Of a stretch of DNA of 64,000 bases, positions 8,296 to 18,399 are shown in pieces (the first letter of the stretch is position 1; every line of letters starts with the position of its first letter). The position numbers were made by a program, and so were the translations under genes. Source of the stretch: Desulfurococcaceae archaeon (GTDB lineage Archaea > Thermoproteota > Thermoprotei_A > Sulfolobales > Desulfurococcaceae); assembly GCA_023269825.1 (NCBI GenBank), contig JAGDWI010000001.1, positions 802,492-866,491 of the forward strand, written 5' to 3'. The notes beneath the pieces were generated by a model. The model did not search any database, had not been told where the DNA came from, and saw only the letters and a program-made list of their open reading frames with translations.

Positions 8296-11200
8296 GACAT
8301 TAAACCTTCAACGCATTTATCTATCTTACTAACTGGTACATATCCCGGCGATTTATTTCTAGCTATTTCCAGTAGTTGCGTTTTCACGTACTCCAGAAGC
8401 ATGCTTTCCTTGCTCAATATTTTCTGGGTTACATCTCTATATATCTCGCTTAATACTCTTTGATAATCTATCTCCCCGTTTTCAACTTTATCCATTAATT
8501 TTTCCAGCTCACGAGTCGTTTCCTCGCTAACTACGTTACCAAAGAACCTTGTGAGGAAATCATATACAAATATTCCTCTGAGTTGAACAACTAGAGCTTT
8601 CCTAGTCTTAGATAAAGCTACGTATTTACGGTCCAGGAGAGTTTGTATTATTTTCGCGTATGTGCTCGGTCTACCTATGCCTTTGTCTTTCATCCATTTA
8701 ATGACATCGTGGAACCTCGGCAGAGGATATTTATATATTCTAATATCCCTCGTGTAACCTGTTAAAGTTACCGATTTCCCACTTACTCCAGGTAGCTCGA
8801 CTCTTATGTTCTCGTAGAACTCCATGTAACCTTTTTCTATGATGCCTGATACAACTTCTTTTTCAACAACGTGTTTTTTATTCTCCCATTCAAGCTGTAT
8901 TCTCAGTTTATTCTTCAGTATTCTAGCAGCTTTCATCTGGCTCGCTATGAATCTCCTGAATATTAGGTCGTATAATTTGATGTGATCTCTCGTGATTTTT
9001 CCAACTACGACGATTGCTCCTTCTCTAATTAACTCAGATAAATGATCAGCGTCTATCGGCCTAGTTGGTCTAATTGCCTCGTGTGCTCCCCCCAACCCCC
9101 AAGTTCTTGGTTTAAATACTTCTTTTAATTTATCTGGACCGTACTTCGCCTCAAGATACTGTCTCGCAACCTCTATACCGACATCACTAATCCTAGTACT
9201 ATCTGTTCTGTGATAAGTTATGAGGCCCATTTCAAATAAATCTTGCGCTATATCCATCGTCTTCGTTGTTGAAAAACCTAGTTCTCTTGAAGCTTCTGCT
9301 AATAAAGCATCAGTTGTGAAAGGTGGTGGTGGGTTTTCTTCCACCTCGTATTCCTCCACTATCTCGACATGCGCGTTAGGGTATACTTTGGGTTTGCCTT
9401 TCGCGTTCAGCTCCAGTATTTTTGATGCATCTTCATAGTTTAAAGTTATTTCTAAGCTATGGCCGTTCTCCAAGTCAACTAGTATGATGTATTTTGAATA
9501 CTCGAGTCTCTTCGATTTATTATACTCATCTATAATGTAACCTAGAACAGGTGTTTGAACTCTCCCAGCGCTGAGGTTCCTGTTTGGTCTACAGCATGTT
9601 TGAATACTCTCCGACTCGTTTTCATTTATTTTGCTTTTTCCATAGAGGTACTCGAGACAGTATATAGGCCACACATATCTCTGAACGAAACCAGACAAAG
9701 AGAACCCAAGCCACCTGTCCTCAATGCGTCTAACAATTTGAGCCTCCACGAGTCTCTCGGAAAAATCCCTCGGGTTAAATATAGCGTTTATAATTGCCCT
9801 ACGAGTGACCTCGTGAAATTCTACTCTAAGTATTCTATCAGCGTAGGGTTCAAGTAAAACACGTACATCCCATGCTATTTTTTCACCCTCGGAGTCTGGA
9901 TCTGTACCTATTAGTACTAAGTCGACTTCGCTCGCTAGTTTCCTAAGCGCCCTGATCACACTGAGTTTCCTCGCACTGGGTCCTATTCTGGCACCGCATT
10001 TAGGACAAGTATCAGATTCGTCGGTAAATTGATGCCCTCGTGAACATTTCTTCAAGTCAGTGTAAACCGGCTCAAACAAGTACTTGTCTCCTGCATTATC
10101 AATTATTACTCCATATAAGGTATCCCTGCGTCGTGCTTCAACAGGCTCAGCATCAACTACAAGGTCATATATGTGTCCACCTGTTGCAACAATGTTTAAG
10201 ATATAGTTTCCTAGAGCGATCTCATATACTCTAACTCCATCCCCAATAATTCTAATACTAGGCTTCCCGAAGAAGTTCGCAATCGTCCTCGCTTTATTGG
10301 GTGATTCAACAATCAAGAGAGCTGTTTTAACTAACTCTAATTGTTTCTCAGGCACTATTTCCCCAGCTAATATTCTCCTCACTTGTTCTCTTTCTCTAGC
10401 GATTTCATTAATTAACTCCTCAATATTCAATTCACTGTAATTTAGTATATTGAAGCCCTCGAAGATCCAGCGTAGTCTTTTAACTAGTCCATTCAGTAGT
10501 CTCTCATCATCAACAACTATGATAGATAACCCCTTTGTTATTCCACCCGGGTATAGTCTGGAGCATCTGCCACTGGCTTGTATGTATGTTGCGACATCCG
10601 GGATCAATATGTATAGTTCACCGTTCTCCGCGACGATTCCTACGTCTCCTAGTTTACTTAGTTTACTGAGGACCTCGGGTTTGCTTAAATACTCTCTCAC
10701 TATTTCGAAGGCTCTAATGAGATCTCTCAGTAAAGGTGTTTCTTCAACAACGGTTTCCTTTTGTAAGGCCTCAATGAGTTTAATCCTTAGCATTGCTAAT
10801 GCTCCCTGCGACATGGTTCTCAATCGTCTCGCAATTCTTCCAATTAAAACGTCTACTTCTTCCTTCTCTCTGCCTTCTAGTACTTCTCTTATAACTACGA
10901 GCATCCTCAGGAGATCCGTTGGTGATATAGTCTCAACTTTACTACTGAATTTATGGCGTGGAACACCAACAAACACAACATACTTAACTCTTTCCGGTAA
11001 ATCAATGCCTCTAACTATTATACCATAATATGTTGCAACACCCACAAGTACATCTAATTCGCCTTTCGCGAATTTATCAATTAAGTCAACTTGTTTCTTA
11101 GCGTGGAAGGCCTCAGCTCTTAAACCATTCTCTCTCAGTTTGCTAGCCACGTATTCAGCGAATTCAACTCCTTTATCAACCGGTACAAATACTAGTAAAC

Positions 11201-12311
11201 CGTCTCTAAGTTTCCTCGCGATATTTACCGCTGTATCAACTATTTTATCCGGGCTTGACGTAATGTAGGCGTCAACGATGTTTCTAATGGCTTCTGGTTT
11301 AGCTCCAGCTTCGAAGTTTAAAAACACTCTGAATAATTTTGGATATATCCCCCTGGGTTTACCAGTAGCGCTATTAACTATTAGTGCAACATCTCCTATT
11401 CTCTTTCTTGCTTCTTCAATTTCCTCCTCTAGTTTCTCAACTTGGCTTCTAGCTTTCTCTATTTCGCTTTCCGGTAGTGACCCTAGTCTAGCACGTAGCT
11501 TAATGAGCTCTAATCCTTTTTCTATATCTGTATCAGTTAAACCAAGTATATTCAATAATCTACGTATAGCTCTACCACTTCTTAGTACAGCGTCAACATC
11601 ATCCATTATAACCAGGTCATATACATTTTTAGGTAAGAATTCACTGTATCTATGCATAAATGCGCTCGTAGTTAATAAAATATCGAATTCCCCGCTTCTT
11701 ATTTTCTCATTGTAAAATTCTCTCTCCTTCTTACTTAGTCTTCCATGTATGCATATCACTCTAAGGCACTCTTTCCCCCAGTTCTCGGGACTACATACGT
11801 TTAAACCAAGGTTCTCGGCGAATTTAATAAGTTTCCTCCAAGCTTGCAGAAGTAAAGGTGCAGTGGGGAACGCTAAGTATACTTTCCTACCCAGCTCTCT
11901 AGCTTTCAGTGCTCTGTAGAGTGAAGCTATAAGCGAGAACACTGTTTTTCCCGTCCCAGTTGGAGCTATAATGCTGAATGATTCTCTTCTGAGAAGCCTC
12001 CTAGACCACGTCCTCTGAGCACTCCACATTTTTAATCCTTTAGTAGCCTTCTCGAAGAAGTTTTCAAAGTCCACTAGTTCAAGTTCTTCTTTTACAAGGC
12101 CCCTTAATTCTCCTGGTTTCCTTAAATTATCTAAGTACAGTTTCAGTCGCTCTAGTCTAGGTAAGCTTCTCACATCCGTTTTCTTAACTATCTCGCGGAA
12201 TTTTTCCTCAGGTAAACATGTTTCGCAAGGAGCTTTGAACAATAACCTAAGATCAGAGGTTGAGCCACCGCAATTTAAACAAGCATACCTATATATTCCA
12301 TGAGTTTTCAT
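8292..12311 (-). CDS. rgy: Reverse gyrase
   Basis: A fusion of a helicase-like module and a type IA topoisomerase, which introduces positive supercoils using ATP and marks hyperthermophiles. Visible in order: an N-terminal zinc finger (CLNCGG...CETC), Walker A APTGTGKT about 115 residues from the chosen start, the DDVD box, a C-terminal RecA-like half ending in QASGRCSRLYPGG, the Toprim start IVESPNKA, a second zinc finger (CSRGHQ...CPKCG), the acidic GTDPDSEGE and the catalytic Tyr region GLITYHRTDST. The open frame extends to GTG 12371 (1359 aa), but a TATA-like ATTTATATA covers that start, so I prefer Met at 12311 (about 1339 aa). An insertion around the helicase-2 part makes it longer than typical. 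Confidence 0.95.
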   Translation of the reverse strand: MKTHGIYRYACLNCGGSTSDLRLLFKAPCETCLPEEKFREIVKKTDVRSLPRLERLKLYLDNLRKPGELRGLVKEELELVDFENFFEKATKGLKMWSAQRTWSRRLLRRESFSIIAPTGTGKTVFSLIASLYRALKARELGRKVYLAFPTAPLLLQAWRKLIKFAENLGLNVCSPENWGKECLRVICIHGRLSKKEREFYNEKIRSGEFDILLTTSAFMHRYSEFLPKNVYDLVIMDDVDAVLRSGRAIRRLLNILGLTDTDIEKGLELIKLRARLGSLPESEIEKARSQVEKLEEEIEEARKRIGDVALIVNSATGKPRGIYPKLFRVFLNFEAGAKPEAIRNIVDAYITSSPDKIVDTAVNIARKLRDGLLVFVPVDKGVEFAEYVASKLRENGLRAEAFHAKKQVDLIDKFAKGELDVLVGVATYYGIIVRGIDLPERVKYVVFVGVPRHKFSSKVETISPTDLLRMLVVIREVLEGREKEEVDVLIGRIARRLRTMSQGALAMLRIKLIEALQKETVVEETPLLRDLIRAFEIVREYLSKPEVLSKLSKLGDVGIVAENGELYILIPDVATYIQASGRCSRLYPGGITKGLSIIVVDDERLLNGLVKRLRWIFEGFNILNYSELNIEELINEIAREREQVRRILAGEIVPEKQLELVKTALLIVESPNKARTIANFFGKPSIRIIGDGVRVYEIALGNYILNIVATGGHIYDLVVDAEPVEARRRDTLYGVIIDNAGDKYLFEPVYTDLKKCSRGHQFTDESDTCPKCGARIGPSARKLSVIRALRKLASEVDLVLIGTDPDSEGEKIAWDVRVLLEPYADRILRVEFHEVTRRAIINAIFNPRDFSERLVEAQIVRRIEDRWLGFSLSGFVQRYVWPIYCLEYLYGKSKINENESESIQTCCRPNRNLSAGRVQTPVLGYIIDEYNKSKRLEYSKYIILVDLENGHSLEITLNYEDASKILELNAKGKPKVYPNAHVEIVEEYEVEENPPPPFTTDALLAEASRELGFSTTKTMDIAQDLFEMGLITYHRTDSTRISDVGIEVARQYLEAKYGPDKLKEVFKPRTWGLGGAHEAIRPTRPIDADHLSELIREGAIVVVGKITRDHIKLYDLIFRRFIASQMKAARILKNKLRIQLEWENKKHVVEKEVVSGIIEKGYMEFYENIRVELPGVSGKSVTLTGYTRDIRIYKYPLPRFHDVIKWMKDKGIGRPSTYAKIIQTLLDRKYVALSKTRKALVVQLRGIFVYDFLTRFFGNVVSEETTRELEKLMDKVENGEIDYQRVLSEIYRDVTQKILSKESMLLEYVKTQLLEIARNKSPGYVPVSKIDKCVEGLMS

Positions 12312-12359
12312 CCTAGAAGCAGCATCCACTTTGCTCTCGCTTAACCTAGTCTCAGTTGC

Positions 12360-12368
12360 TATATAAAT
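12360..12368 (-). promoter_or_regulatory. Probable TATA box of reverse gyrase
   Basis: ATTTATATA lies on the minus strand directly over the upstream GTG of the reverse gyrase frame. A start of transcription about 25 nt downstream (near 12336) would exclude that GTG and leave ATG 12311 with a roughly 25-nt leader. Confidence 0.45.
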
Positions 12369-12567
12369 CACCGCATACTTCTAAATCTATCTTCGTTATA
12401 CTTGATAACAAGGTATTTAAACATTAGTTTTTTAAACAGCAACAATAGCTCCACACACTTAACTCTCTTAAACCCTGAAAGAGGTTTAAACACGTTCAGC
12501 ACATATAAGCACCTAATTAACAAGTGGTGTTTAAAAACCGGAACTAATTTAATTATGAAAGGGCCCT

Positions 12568-13233
12568 ATGTTTAAACTCACTGTTGTCAATAGGAAATAC
12601 GCGCAGGGAATACTAACAACACTTAGAAACAAGTATACAACTCAAATAGATTTTAGAAAAGGATTAGTAAGACTGGGTAGAATACTGGGACTCGAAATCG
12701 TCGAGGACTATGAAGTTGATGAATACGAAGTAGAAACTCCTCTCAACGTGAAAGTTAAAGGCGTGAAAATAAAAGATCTCGATAACACGATAATAATAAC
12801 TGTACTTAGAGCAGCTTGGCCTCTAACTGAGGGTCTAATAAAGATCTTCTATAATGCAAAACAAGGCGTAGTAGCTGCGAGAAGAGTAGAGGAGAAAGGT
12901 ATGCATGACTGGGAGTTCGATATCGACATCTCATACGTCAAAATACCTAGAGTAAGTGAAGATAATATTGTAATACTCAGTGATGTAATGGTGGCAACGG
13001 GCTCTACGCTGGTAAAAGTACTCAGAGAACTAGTCAAATACGGTAAAGCTAAAAGATACTACATTGCATCAGTTATAACGACGCCCTTAGCCATAGAGAA
13101 ATTAAAGAAAACCTCTGAGGAGCTCGGAATAGATCTCAGGATGTACGTTGTTTCCATAGACCCTGAGATCAACGACAGAGGTTACATAGTACCCGGACTA
13201 GGAGATGCTGGAGATAGATCGTTTGGTTCATGA
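12568..13233 (+). CDS. upp: Uracil phosphoribosyltransferase
   Basis: The 221-residue enzyme makes UMP from uracil and PRPP. The PRPP loop VILSDVMVATGSTL is at about 135-148, and the uracil-binding C-terminus reads IDPEINDRGYIVPGLGDAGDRSFG, typical of UPRT. ATG start with AAAGGGCCC just upstream and a TATA-like GTTTAAAAAC at about 12529-12538. Divergent from reverse gyrase across about 200 bp and convergent with the nucleotidyltransferase, directly abutting it. Fits the strong nucleobase-salvage content of the window. Confidence 0.95.
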   Translation: MFKLTVVNRKYAQGILTTLRNKYTTQIDFRKGLVRLGRILGLEIVEDYEVDEYEVETPLNVKVKGVKIKDLDNTIIITVLRAAWPLTEGLIKIFYNAKQGVVAARRVEEKGMHDWEFDIDISYVKIPRVSEDNIVILSDVMVATGSTLVKVLRELVKYGKAKRYYIASVITTPLAIEKLKKTSEELGIDLRMYVVSIDPEINDRGYIVPGLGDAGDRSFGS

Positions 13234-13980
13234 TTAATCGATAACATCCTCAAATACCGATAAGTTTTCGTTATCGAGTTTTTTATATCTCTCCAAGCTT
13301 CCAACATCGAACCATATATCATTATACATGTAAGCGTATACCTTGTAGCCTTTACCAATGAGCCATGGAACTAAGTCACCCATGAAATCGAAATCCTTAC
13401 CCAAGTATTCCTCTATTTTTTGATTAAAGATCTCGCGTTCAACAACCCCTATACCGACAGTAGCTGATATGTTTAATTCTGGTTTTTCAACCATTTTCAC
13501 TATTTCATTGTTCTCGTTTACCTCAGCTACGCCTACTGGAACCTTGTATCTCTTAGTGACAACTAACGTTAGATCTGCTTTCTTATCTACGTGGTAGTCC
13601 AGTAGCTCCTTGATATTTATTGGTGCCAATATATCACCATACCATATTAACCCACGAGAATCAACTAAGTTGCTTCGATAAGCTTTCAAAATCGCGCCTC
13701 CTGTGTTACGATACCCGTCGTGTTCATCTAGCGAATAATCTATCTTCACATTGAATCTCGATCCATTCTCAAAATAGTTGTAAATATATTTCCACTTATA
13801 ATCTACGAGAAAAACGAATTCTTTTACACCATGTTTACGCAACCATTTCACAATGACCTCTAAAACAGGCTTCTCTTTTCTTCCAACTGGTATCATTGGT
13901 TTAGGAATAATCTCCGTATATGGGTGAAATCTTGAACCAGTACCACCGGCTAGAATTAATGCTTTCACTTCACTTGACAC
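13234..13980 (-). CDS. Sugar-1-phosphate nucleotidyltransferase
   Basis: About 248 residues. The N-terminus shows the nucleotidyltransferase signature LILAGGTGSRFHPYTEIIPKPMIPVG in two adjoining blocks, plus GDI (nucleotide/metal site) in LIWYGDILAP, VEKPE and DVGSLERY. It forms NDP-sugars from sugar-1-phosphate and NTP. The sugar cannot be told from sequence. I choose GTG 13980, preceded by GGTGGTTAC; the open frame continues to TTG 14010. The epimerase gene lies 45-75 bp upstream on the same strand, so the pair probably supplies an activated sugar for protein or lipid glycosylation. Confidence 0.85.
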   Translation of the reverse strand: MSSEVKALILAGGTGSRFHPYTEIIPKPMIPVGRKEKPVLEVIVKWLRKHGVKEFVFLVDYKWKYIYNYFENGSRFNVKIDYSLDEHDGYRNTGGAILKAYRSNLVDSRGLIWYGDILAPINIKELLDYHVDKKADLTLVVTKRYKVPVGVAEVNENNEIVKMVEKPELNISATVGIGVVEREIFNQKIEEYLGKDFDFMGDLVPWLIGKGYKVYAYMYNDIWFDVGSLERYKKLDNENLSVFEDVID

Positions 13981-14054
13981 GTAACCACCATGTAGGTATC
14001 TATGCCTCAATTAATATAAATGTTCAGCTCTATTATTTAAAATCTCCATGATTC

Positions 14055-15023
14055 TCAGATTTTTAACTCGAGCTCCATGACTAATGATTTAATGGTTTCA
14101 ATAATTGCTTCTCTTGAATTCATTATGGGCCTCCAACCTATTTGAAGAAGTTTTGATACCTCGAGAGTTATTTTCTTTACATCTCCAGGCCACCCCACAC
14201 CGTGTAAAACTGGTTTATATATTATCCTCGTAGTGTTCTTTAAACCTAGGGTTTCTATCAGTGTTTCCACAATATCTCTCACGGAGACATAATCAGTGTT
14301 GCCAACATTGTAAACCTCGAAGCCTTTACTCAGGGTACTCCAAGCTAGCAGTGTTGCTTCAACAGCGTCTCTTACGTGAAGATAGCTTCTAACTTGAGTT
14401 CCATCGCCTAGAACCTCGAGAACCTCCTTGTTTCTAGATAATTTGATTAATAGATCATATAGAACACCGTGACGTAACCTGGGGCCAATGATGTTCGCGT
14501 ACCTTAATATTAATACATTAAATCCATATAGTTTACTGTAAGCATGCATAAGGTTCTCGCAAGCTGCTTTACTTGCACCATAAACTGAGAGAGGTTTTAT
14601 TGGTGCTTCTTCACTCACAGGCATTTTCTCCGGTTCCCCGTAAACTGCGCTCGAAGAAGCAAATATTATTGATTTAACGTCCTTTAACCTCATCGCTTCC
14701 AGTAAATTAAATGTTGCGACAACATTCTCATTAAAATGCACCTCAGGGTTTGTTGTACTTAGCCTTACCTCAGGGTTTGCTGCAAAGTGGAATACTGTGT
14801 CAACGTCTTCCACAACTCTCAATACGTCTTCTTTGTTCTTTAAGTCTCCTCGAATAAATTTTATGGATTGCTTAACTAAGTGATGTCTTATATTGTCAAG
14901 AGAACCTGAGCTCAAGTTATCAATAACTTTAACAGTGTAGCTAGTTTCAACCAGTTTATCAACGATGTGACTACCAATAAATCCTGCTCCACCTGTTACA
15001 AGGACTACGCTTTCTCGCTCCAT
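14055..15023 (-). CDS. NAD-dependent sugar epimerase (GalE-like SDR)
   Basis: The 322-residue extended short-chain dehydrogenase has an N-terminal TGGAGFIGSHIVD Rossmann motif, DNLSSG, a Ser-containing SSSAVYG, catalytic Y-G-A-S-K near residue 150 and NVGNTDYVSVRD. These are standard for UDP-glucose 4-epimerase and close NDP-sugar epimerases. It acts on a nucleotide sugar such as UDP-hexose; the precise substrate is unknown. First gene of a pair with the nucleotidyltransferase downstream. Confidence 0.87.
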   Translation of the reverse strand: MERESVVLVTGGAGFIGSHIVDKLVETSYTVKVIDNLSSGSLDNIRHHLVKQSIKFIRGDLKNKEDVLRVVEDVDTVFHFAANPEVRLSTTNPEVHFNENVVATFNLLEAMRLKDVKSIIFASSSAVYGEPEKMPVSEEAPIKPLSVYGASKAACENLMHAYSKLYGFNVLILRYANIIGPRLRHGVLYDLLIKLSRNKEVLEVLGDGTQVRSYLHVRDAVEATLLAWSTLSKGFEVYNVGNTDYVSVRDIVETLIETLGLKNTTRIIYKPVLHGVGWPGDVKKITLEVSKLLQIGWRPIMNSREAIIETIKSLVMELELKI

Positions 15024-15151
15024 AGTAAATCTCCAGTAATAAATTATACGTGAAAATAATAATTATGAAGCTAAAATAACTCTTAAATCCACGGAGTATA
15101 ATCCCACGTTTATCCATTGTGATAGTTTCCGGAGCTTCAAGGTTTAAAAAA

Positions 15152-17434
15152 TTAGACTACGGGTTTACCGTACTTTGCTTCCAAAGGCTTAACGTGGACT
15201 CTTAGTCCTCTCGAGTACAGTACGTCGAGGTAGTGTAAAGCTTTTCTCTTCGATAAAACCTTATTGTTGTTTCCACAGTATGGTGTATATATACACCTTG
15301 GGCACCCATCAATGCAATTACACCTAGCCATTAACTCGTACGCTGTTCTCACGGTTTCCTCTACTTTAGAGTATAAGAGCTTTGATACACCGGATCCTCC
15401 AATAGCTGCATCGTATATTACTATGTCGCCACTAGGATAACTTATACCTCCTAGATCCGTGATTCCGGCCCCACATGTTACCCGTGATGCCTCTATTAAA
15501 GCATGTTCTATTGCATGGAAAGCTTCCGCGGAGTCGTACTCCATGTACTCTTCAAGTGGTGGGAGCTTAATTAAAGAAGCCTTCGTAGTATACCTGTATG
15601 TTACTGGCTCGGAGAAAGATCTCATAGAGTAAGTTTCACCACTATACAGGTCTTTCACAATGAATCCGTCAACGCGCATCTCGATTAGAACTTTAGCGTA
15701 TGATATCTTGAAATCGAGTTCACTATCTCTCTCTGACACAATGTCGTAATCTACTACGTCGACAGAGTATAAAGGCCTCGTATAGATGCTTGGTCTCTCC
15801 GTTATTTCTCTTACATAGGCTTTTCTACGGGATACATCTAGTTTCACTACTTCGAATGGTTTCTTCGTGCAGAAGTATATTGCACCGGGATATAGCTCCA
15901 GCACCGCAACTGGTAACTCCCTGGTCGCAATGACCTGATCTCTACTTACATCTACTACTTCAACTAATTCACCCTGAGTTCTAATACCTCCCTTCATCGA
16001 CACATATTTTCTCCCAACCGCGTAGTTAACTGAAACGTAGGGCCCAATTTTCTTTATAAGCCTCTCCGTCAAGAGATCATCTAGTATAGTCCTCCACTCA
16101 TACGGTATCTTAGCCACATTAACTATACCTACTTGAAGCATATAGGATATAAAATGTAATTTCATGACTTCCTCGTTGAAGGATTCAATAACAGATGGCG
16201 TCAACTTCTGGTTAAAGTATTGCTCGGGGTTTCTCAAGTAATATGTATCTATAGGGTCCTCTCCTAGTATAGTGATTACATATCCTTTTCCTCTCCTACC
16301 AGCTCTCCCAGCTCTTTGCAAGTACTTGGAGTAAGAAGGAGGAGGATTACCTAAGACAACAGCATCTATAACTCCTATATCTAAGCCTAGTTCAAGCGTG
16401 GGCGTTGCCACTACTCCATCTATTTTCCCTTCCCTCAACTTGTTTTCAATATCTCGTCTAACTTCAAACGGTAAACCTGCTCTGTGTACCGCGATATTAA
16501 CATTGTAGCGAGACTCAATGGTGTTCGCCAGTAGCTCAGCTAATTGTTGACTATCCACGAACACGATGAATCTTAACCCCTTCTCTGCGAGAAACTTAGA
16601 AATTGACGCGAGAACACTCCATCGACTCATGTAACCAGATGAGATAAGTATGTGTGTTACGATTCCTCTTCTAGTTAAACTACCTCGTACTTCTTTAAAA
16701 TCAGCTTCAAATAAACTCTCCGCGAACTCCTTCGGATTTCCAATAGTTGCTGATGACGCTACAAACTGAGTGTTCTCTTTTCTCGTCAACCTGATTCTAT
16801 GTACTAAGTGATGTATATGAGCGCCTAGGACTCCTTCATACACGTGTAATTCGTCGAAAACCATTGTGTCAACTGATTCAATGAATCTCTTCACGTATGG
16901 ACTATAGATTAAACCTGTATGCAACATGTCGGGATTGGATATTATTATTGGAGGTGGATTACTCGCAATCTTCCTCCTCAAGTCCTCTGGTGTATCCCCA
17001 TCATATATGTTAACGCCTAGTTTCCCGTATACACTGTACTCCGTGAACCTTTTGACTTGATCCCTTGCTAGTGCTTTCGTGGGATATAGTATCATTGCTT
17101 GGGGATTCTGCTTACTATCATCCAGTATTCTTTTAGCGAGCGGAATAAAGAAGGCTTCCGTTTTACCGGTTCCCGTACCAGCAACGATTACAACGTTGTA
17201 ACCGTTTAATACCTCTTTATATGCCTCATATTGGAACTTGTATAATCTCGTAATACCCCTTTTCTCTAGAACTCTCAGTAATTGCTCCGGTAAGTTTACA
17301 TCATATATGCTTGGACCAGGTTCAGGTTCACTTGTCTCCTCTATTCTCTCGTAAGCTACTCGTGCATTTGACTTAGGGTAAGTGTTCTCCAAGTATTCAT
17401 TGAGTTCAAGAGTTAGCTGATCCCTGTATTTCAT
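15152..17434 (-). CDS. DEAH-like helicase with C-terminal four-Cys motif (DUF1998/MrfA type)
   Basis: About 760 residues. Helicase motifs in order: Q-like FQYEAY, Walker A AGTGTGKT (about 87-94), TPTKALARDQ variant YPTKALARDQ, DELH box, SAT (ASSATIG), TPTLELGLDIG and QRAGRAGRRG. The C-terminus carries CNCIDGCPRCIYTPYCGNNN, the cysteine signature of DUF1998 proteins such as the Bacillus repair helicase MrfA (YprA). Archaeal relatives are thought to act in DNA repair. The first in-frame codon is a TTG at 17440; ATG 17434 is equally possible. It follows birA by about 33 bp on the same strand. Confidence 0.88.
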   Translation of the reverse strand: MKYRDQLTLELNEYLENTYPKSNARVAYERIEETSEPEPGPSIYDVNLPEQLLRVLEKRGITRLYKFQYEAYKEVLNGYNVVIVAGTGTGKTEAFFIPLAKRILDDSKQNPQAMILYPTKALARDQVKRFTEYSVYGKLGVNIYDGDTPEDLRRKIASNPPPIIISNPDMLHTGLIYSPYVKRFIESVDTMVFDELHVYEGVLGAHIHHLVHRIRLTRKENTQFVASSATIGNPKEFAESLFEADFKEVRGSLTRRGIVTHILISSGYMSRWSVLASISKFLAEKGLRFIVFVDSQQLAELLANTIESRYNVNIAVHRAGLPFEVRRDIENKLREGKIDGVVATPTLELGLDIGVIDAVVLGNPPPSYSKYLQRAGRAGRRGKGYVITILGEDPIDTYYLRNPEQYFNQKLTPSVIESFNEEVMKLHFISYMLQVGIVNVAKIPYEWRTILDDLLTERLIKKIGPYVSVNYAVGRKYVSMKGGIRTQGELVEVVDVSRDQVIATRELPVAVLELYPGAIYFCTKKPFEVVKLDVSRRKAYVREITERPSIYTRPLYSVDVVDYDIVSERDSELDFKISYAKVLIEMRVDGFIVKDLYSGETYSMRSFSEPVTYRYTTKASLIKLPPLEEYMEYDSAEAFHAIEHALIEASRVTCGAGITDLGGISYPSGDIVIYDAAIGGSGVSKLLYSKVEETVRTAYELMARCNCIDGCPRCIYTPYCGNNNKVLSKRKALHYLDVLYSRGLRVHVKPLEAKYGKPVV

Positions 17435-17472
17435 CGCCAATTAACTCACTTACACTACTCATCTTGATTCAA

Positions 17473-18399
17473 TTACTCAACGTGTTTTAATTCGAGGACT
17501 TCACCGCTACTAAATCTAATTGAACCCGTTGATGTTTCTACAACAATGTCCCCTGTCTCTGTTACACTTTTCGCGATTCCAACGTATTCACCACTCCTTG
17601 TATGTACTTTAACTTTTCTCCCAAGTGTTTCAAGTAAATCTAAGTATTGCATTTGTAGTCTAGTAAATTCTTTAGAGTAGTCATCTATTCTACCTATTCG
17701 TCCAGCAATATAAGCTATAATACTATTTCTAGGTACTAGTTTTCCCAGAATAATCTTTAAACTAGTTGCTGTTTCAATGGGTATGTTATTGTTTACGTTG
17801 ATTCCTATACCTAGGTATACTATAACCCTACTCAGTAAGACTTCTCCCTCGATTAGGAAGCCAGCTAGCTTCCTCTCGTTAACAATTATGTCGTTAGGCC
17901 ACTTTATTCCAGCTTTTACTCTCAATCTATCTCTTAGGTAGTTGCACAGGAGCACGGGCACCGTTATCGGTAGCATTTGCGCGAATCTCGGCTCAACTTC
18001 GAACTTCATTGTCATCCATATGCCACCGAGGTTGCTTATCCATCTCTTACCATGTCTTCCATAGCTTTTACTCTGGTACTCGGCTATGATGATCGTCCAT
18101 GGAGGATGATACCTAGCCGACATCATAGTTGAACCAACTATTTGCTTGTAGACGTAGTTCCAACCCCATGGTTTAATTTTAGCTGGGTTATCTCCCGGAA
18201 TCCACGATACATTTATTTTTTCATGAGTAATCATGTAGTTCTCTCTTAGTTCAGTTATTAAGTCGACTACCTCTAACTCAGTTAAACCGAGTTCTCCAGC
18301 TAACTCGGGTACTAGAACACTGTCTTTTCCAGCGAGTTTCCTCAATAACTCCATTTTCACAAGGAAAGATTTTTCATCTACTAGTAGGCTTTCAGCCAA
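17473..18399 (-). CDS. birA: Biotin--protein ligase BirA with N-terminal HTH
   Basis: 308 residues. An N-terminal winged-helix-like region (residues about 10-60, LVPELAGELGLTELEVVDLI) precedes the biotin ligase domain, whose adenylate-binding loop reads YGRHGKRW and whose catalytic Lys lies in GIKWPNDIIVN; a C-terminal SH3-like BirA_C domain ends the chain. It activates biotin to biotinyl-AMP and attaches it to a carboxylase subunit; the HTH suggests it may also be a repressor. TTG start with AGGTGAGA upstream. Its start lies inside the end of the cysteine-cluster gene (19-bp overlap). No biotin-dependent carboxylase is in the window. Confidence 0.9.
   Translation of the reverse strand: MAESLLVDEKSFLVKMELLRKLAGKDSVLVPELAGELGLTELEVVDLITELRENYMITHEKINVSWIPGDNPAKIKPWGWNYVYKQIVGSTMMSARYHPPWTIIIAEYQSKSYGRHGKRWISNLGGIWMTMKFEVEPRFAQMLPITVPVLLCNYLRDRLRVKAGIKWPNDIIVNERKLAGFLIEGEVLLSRVIVYLGIGINVNNNIPIETATSLKIILGKLVPRNSIIAYIAGRIGRIDDYSKEFTRLQMQYLDLLETLGRKVKVHTRSGEYVGIAKSVTETGDIVVETSTGSIRFSSGEVLELKHVE

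Noticed and set aside
10450-11028. Long plus-strand frames antisense to reverse gyrase
   Set aside because: Shadow frames of a real gene: low-complexity Ser/Leu-rich translation and no start signals.
12374-12567. Palindromic GTTTAAAC-type repeats between reverse gyrase and upp as operator or origin
   Set aside because: AT-rich short palindromes of this kind are expected by chance here and are not repeated elsewhere; no ORB-like element is seen.
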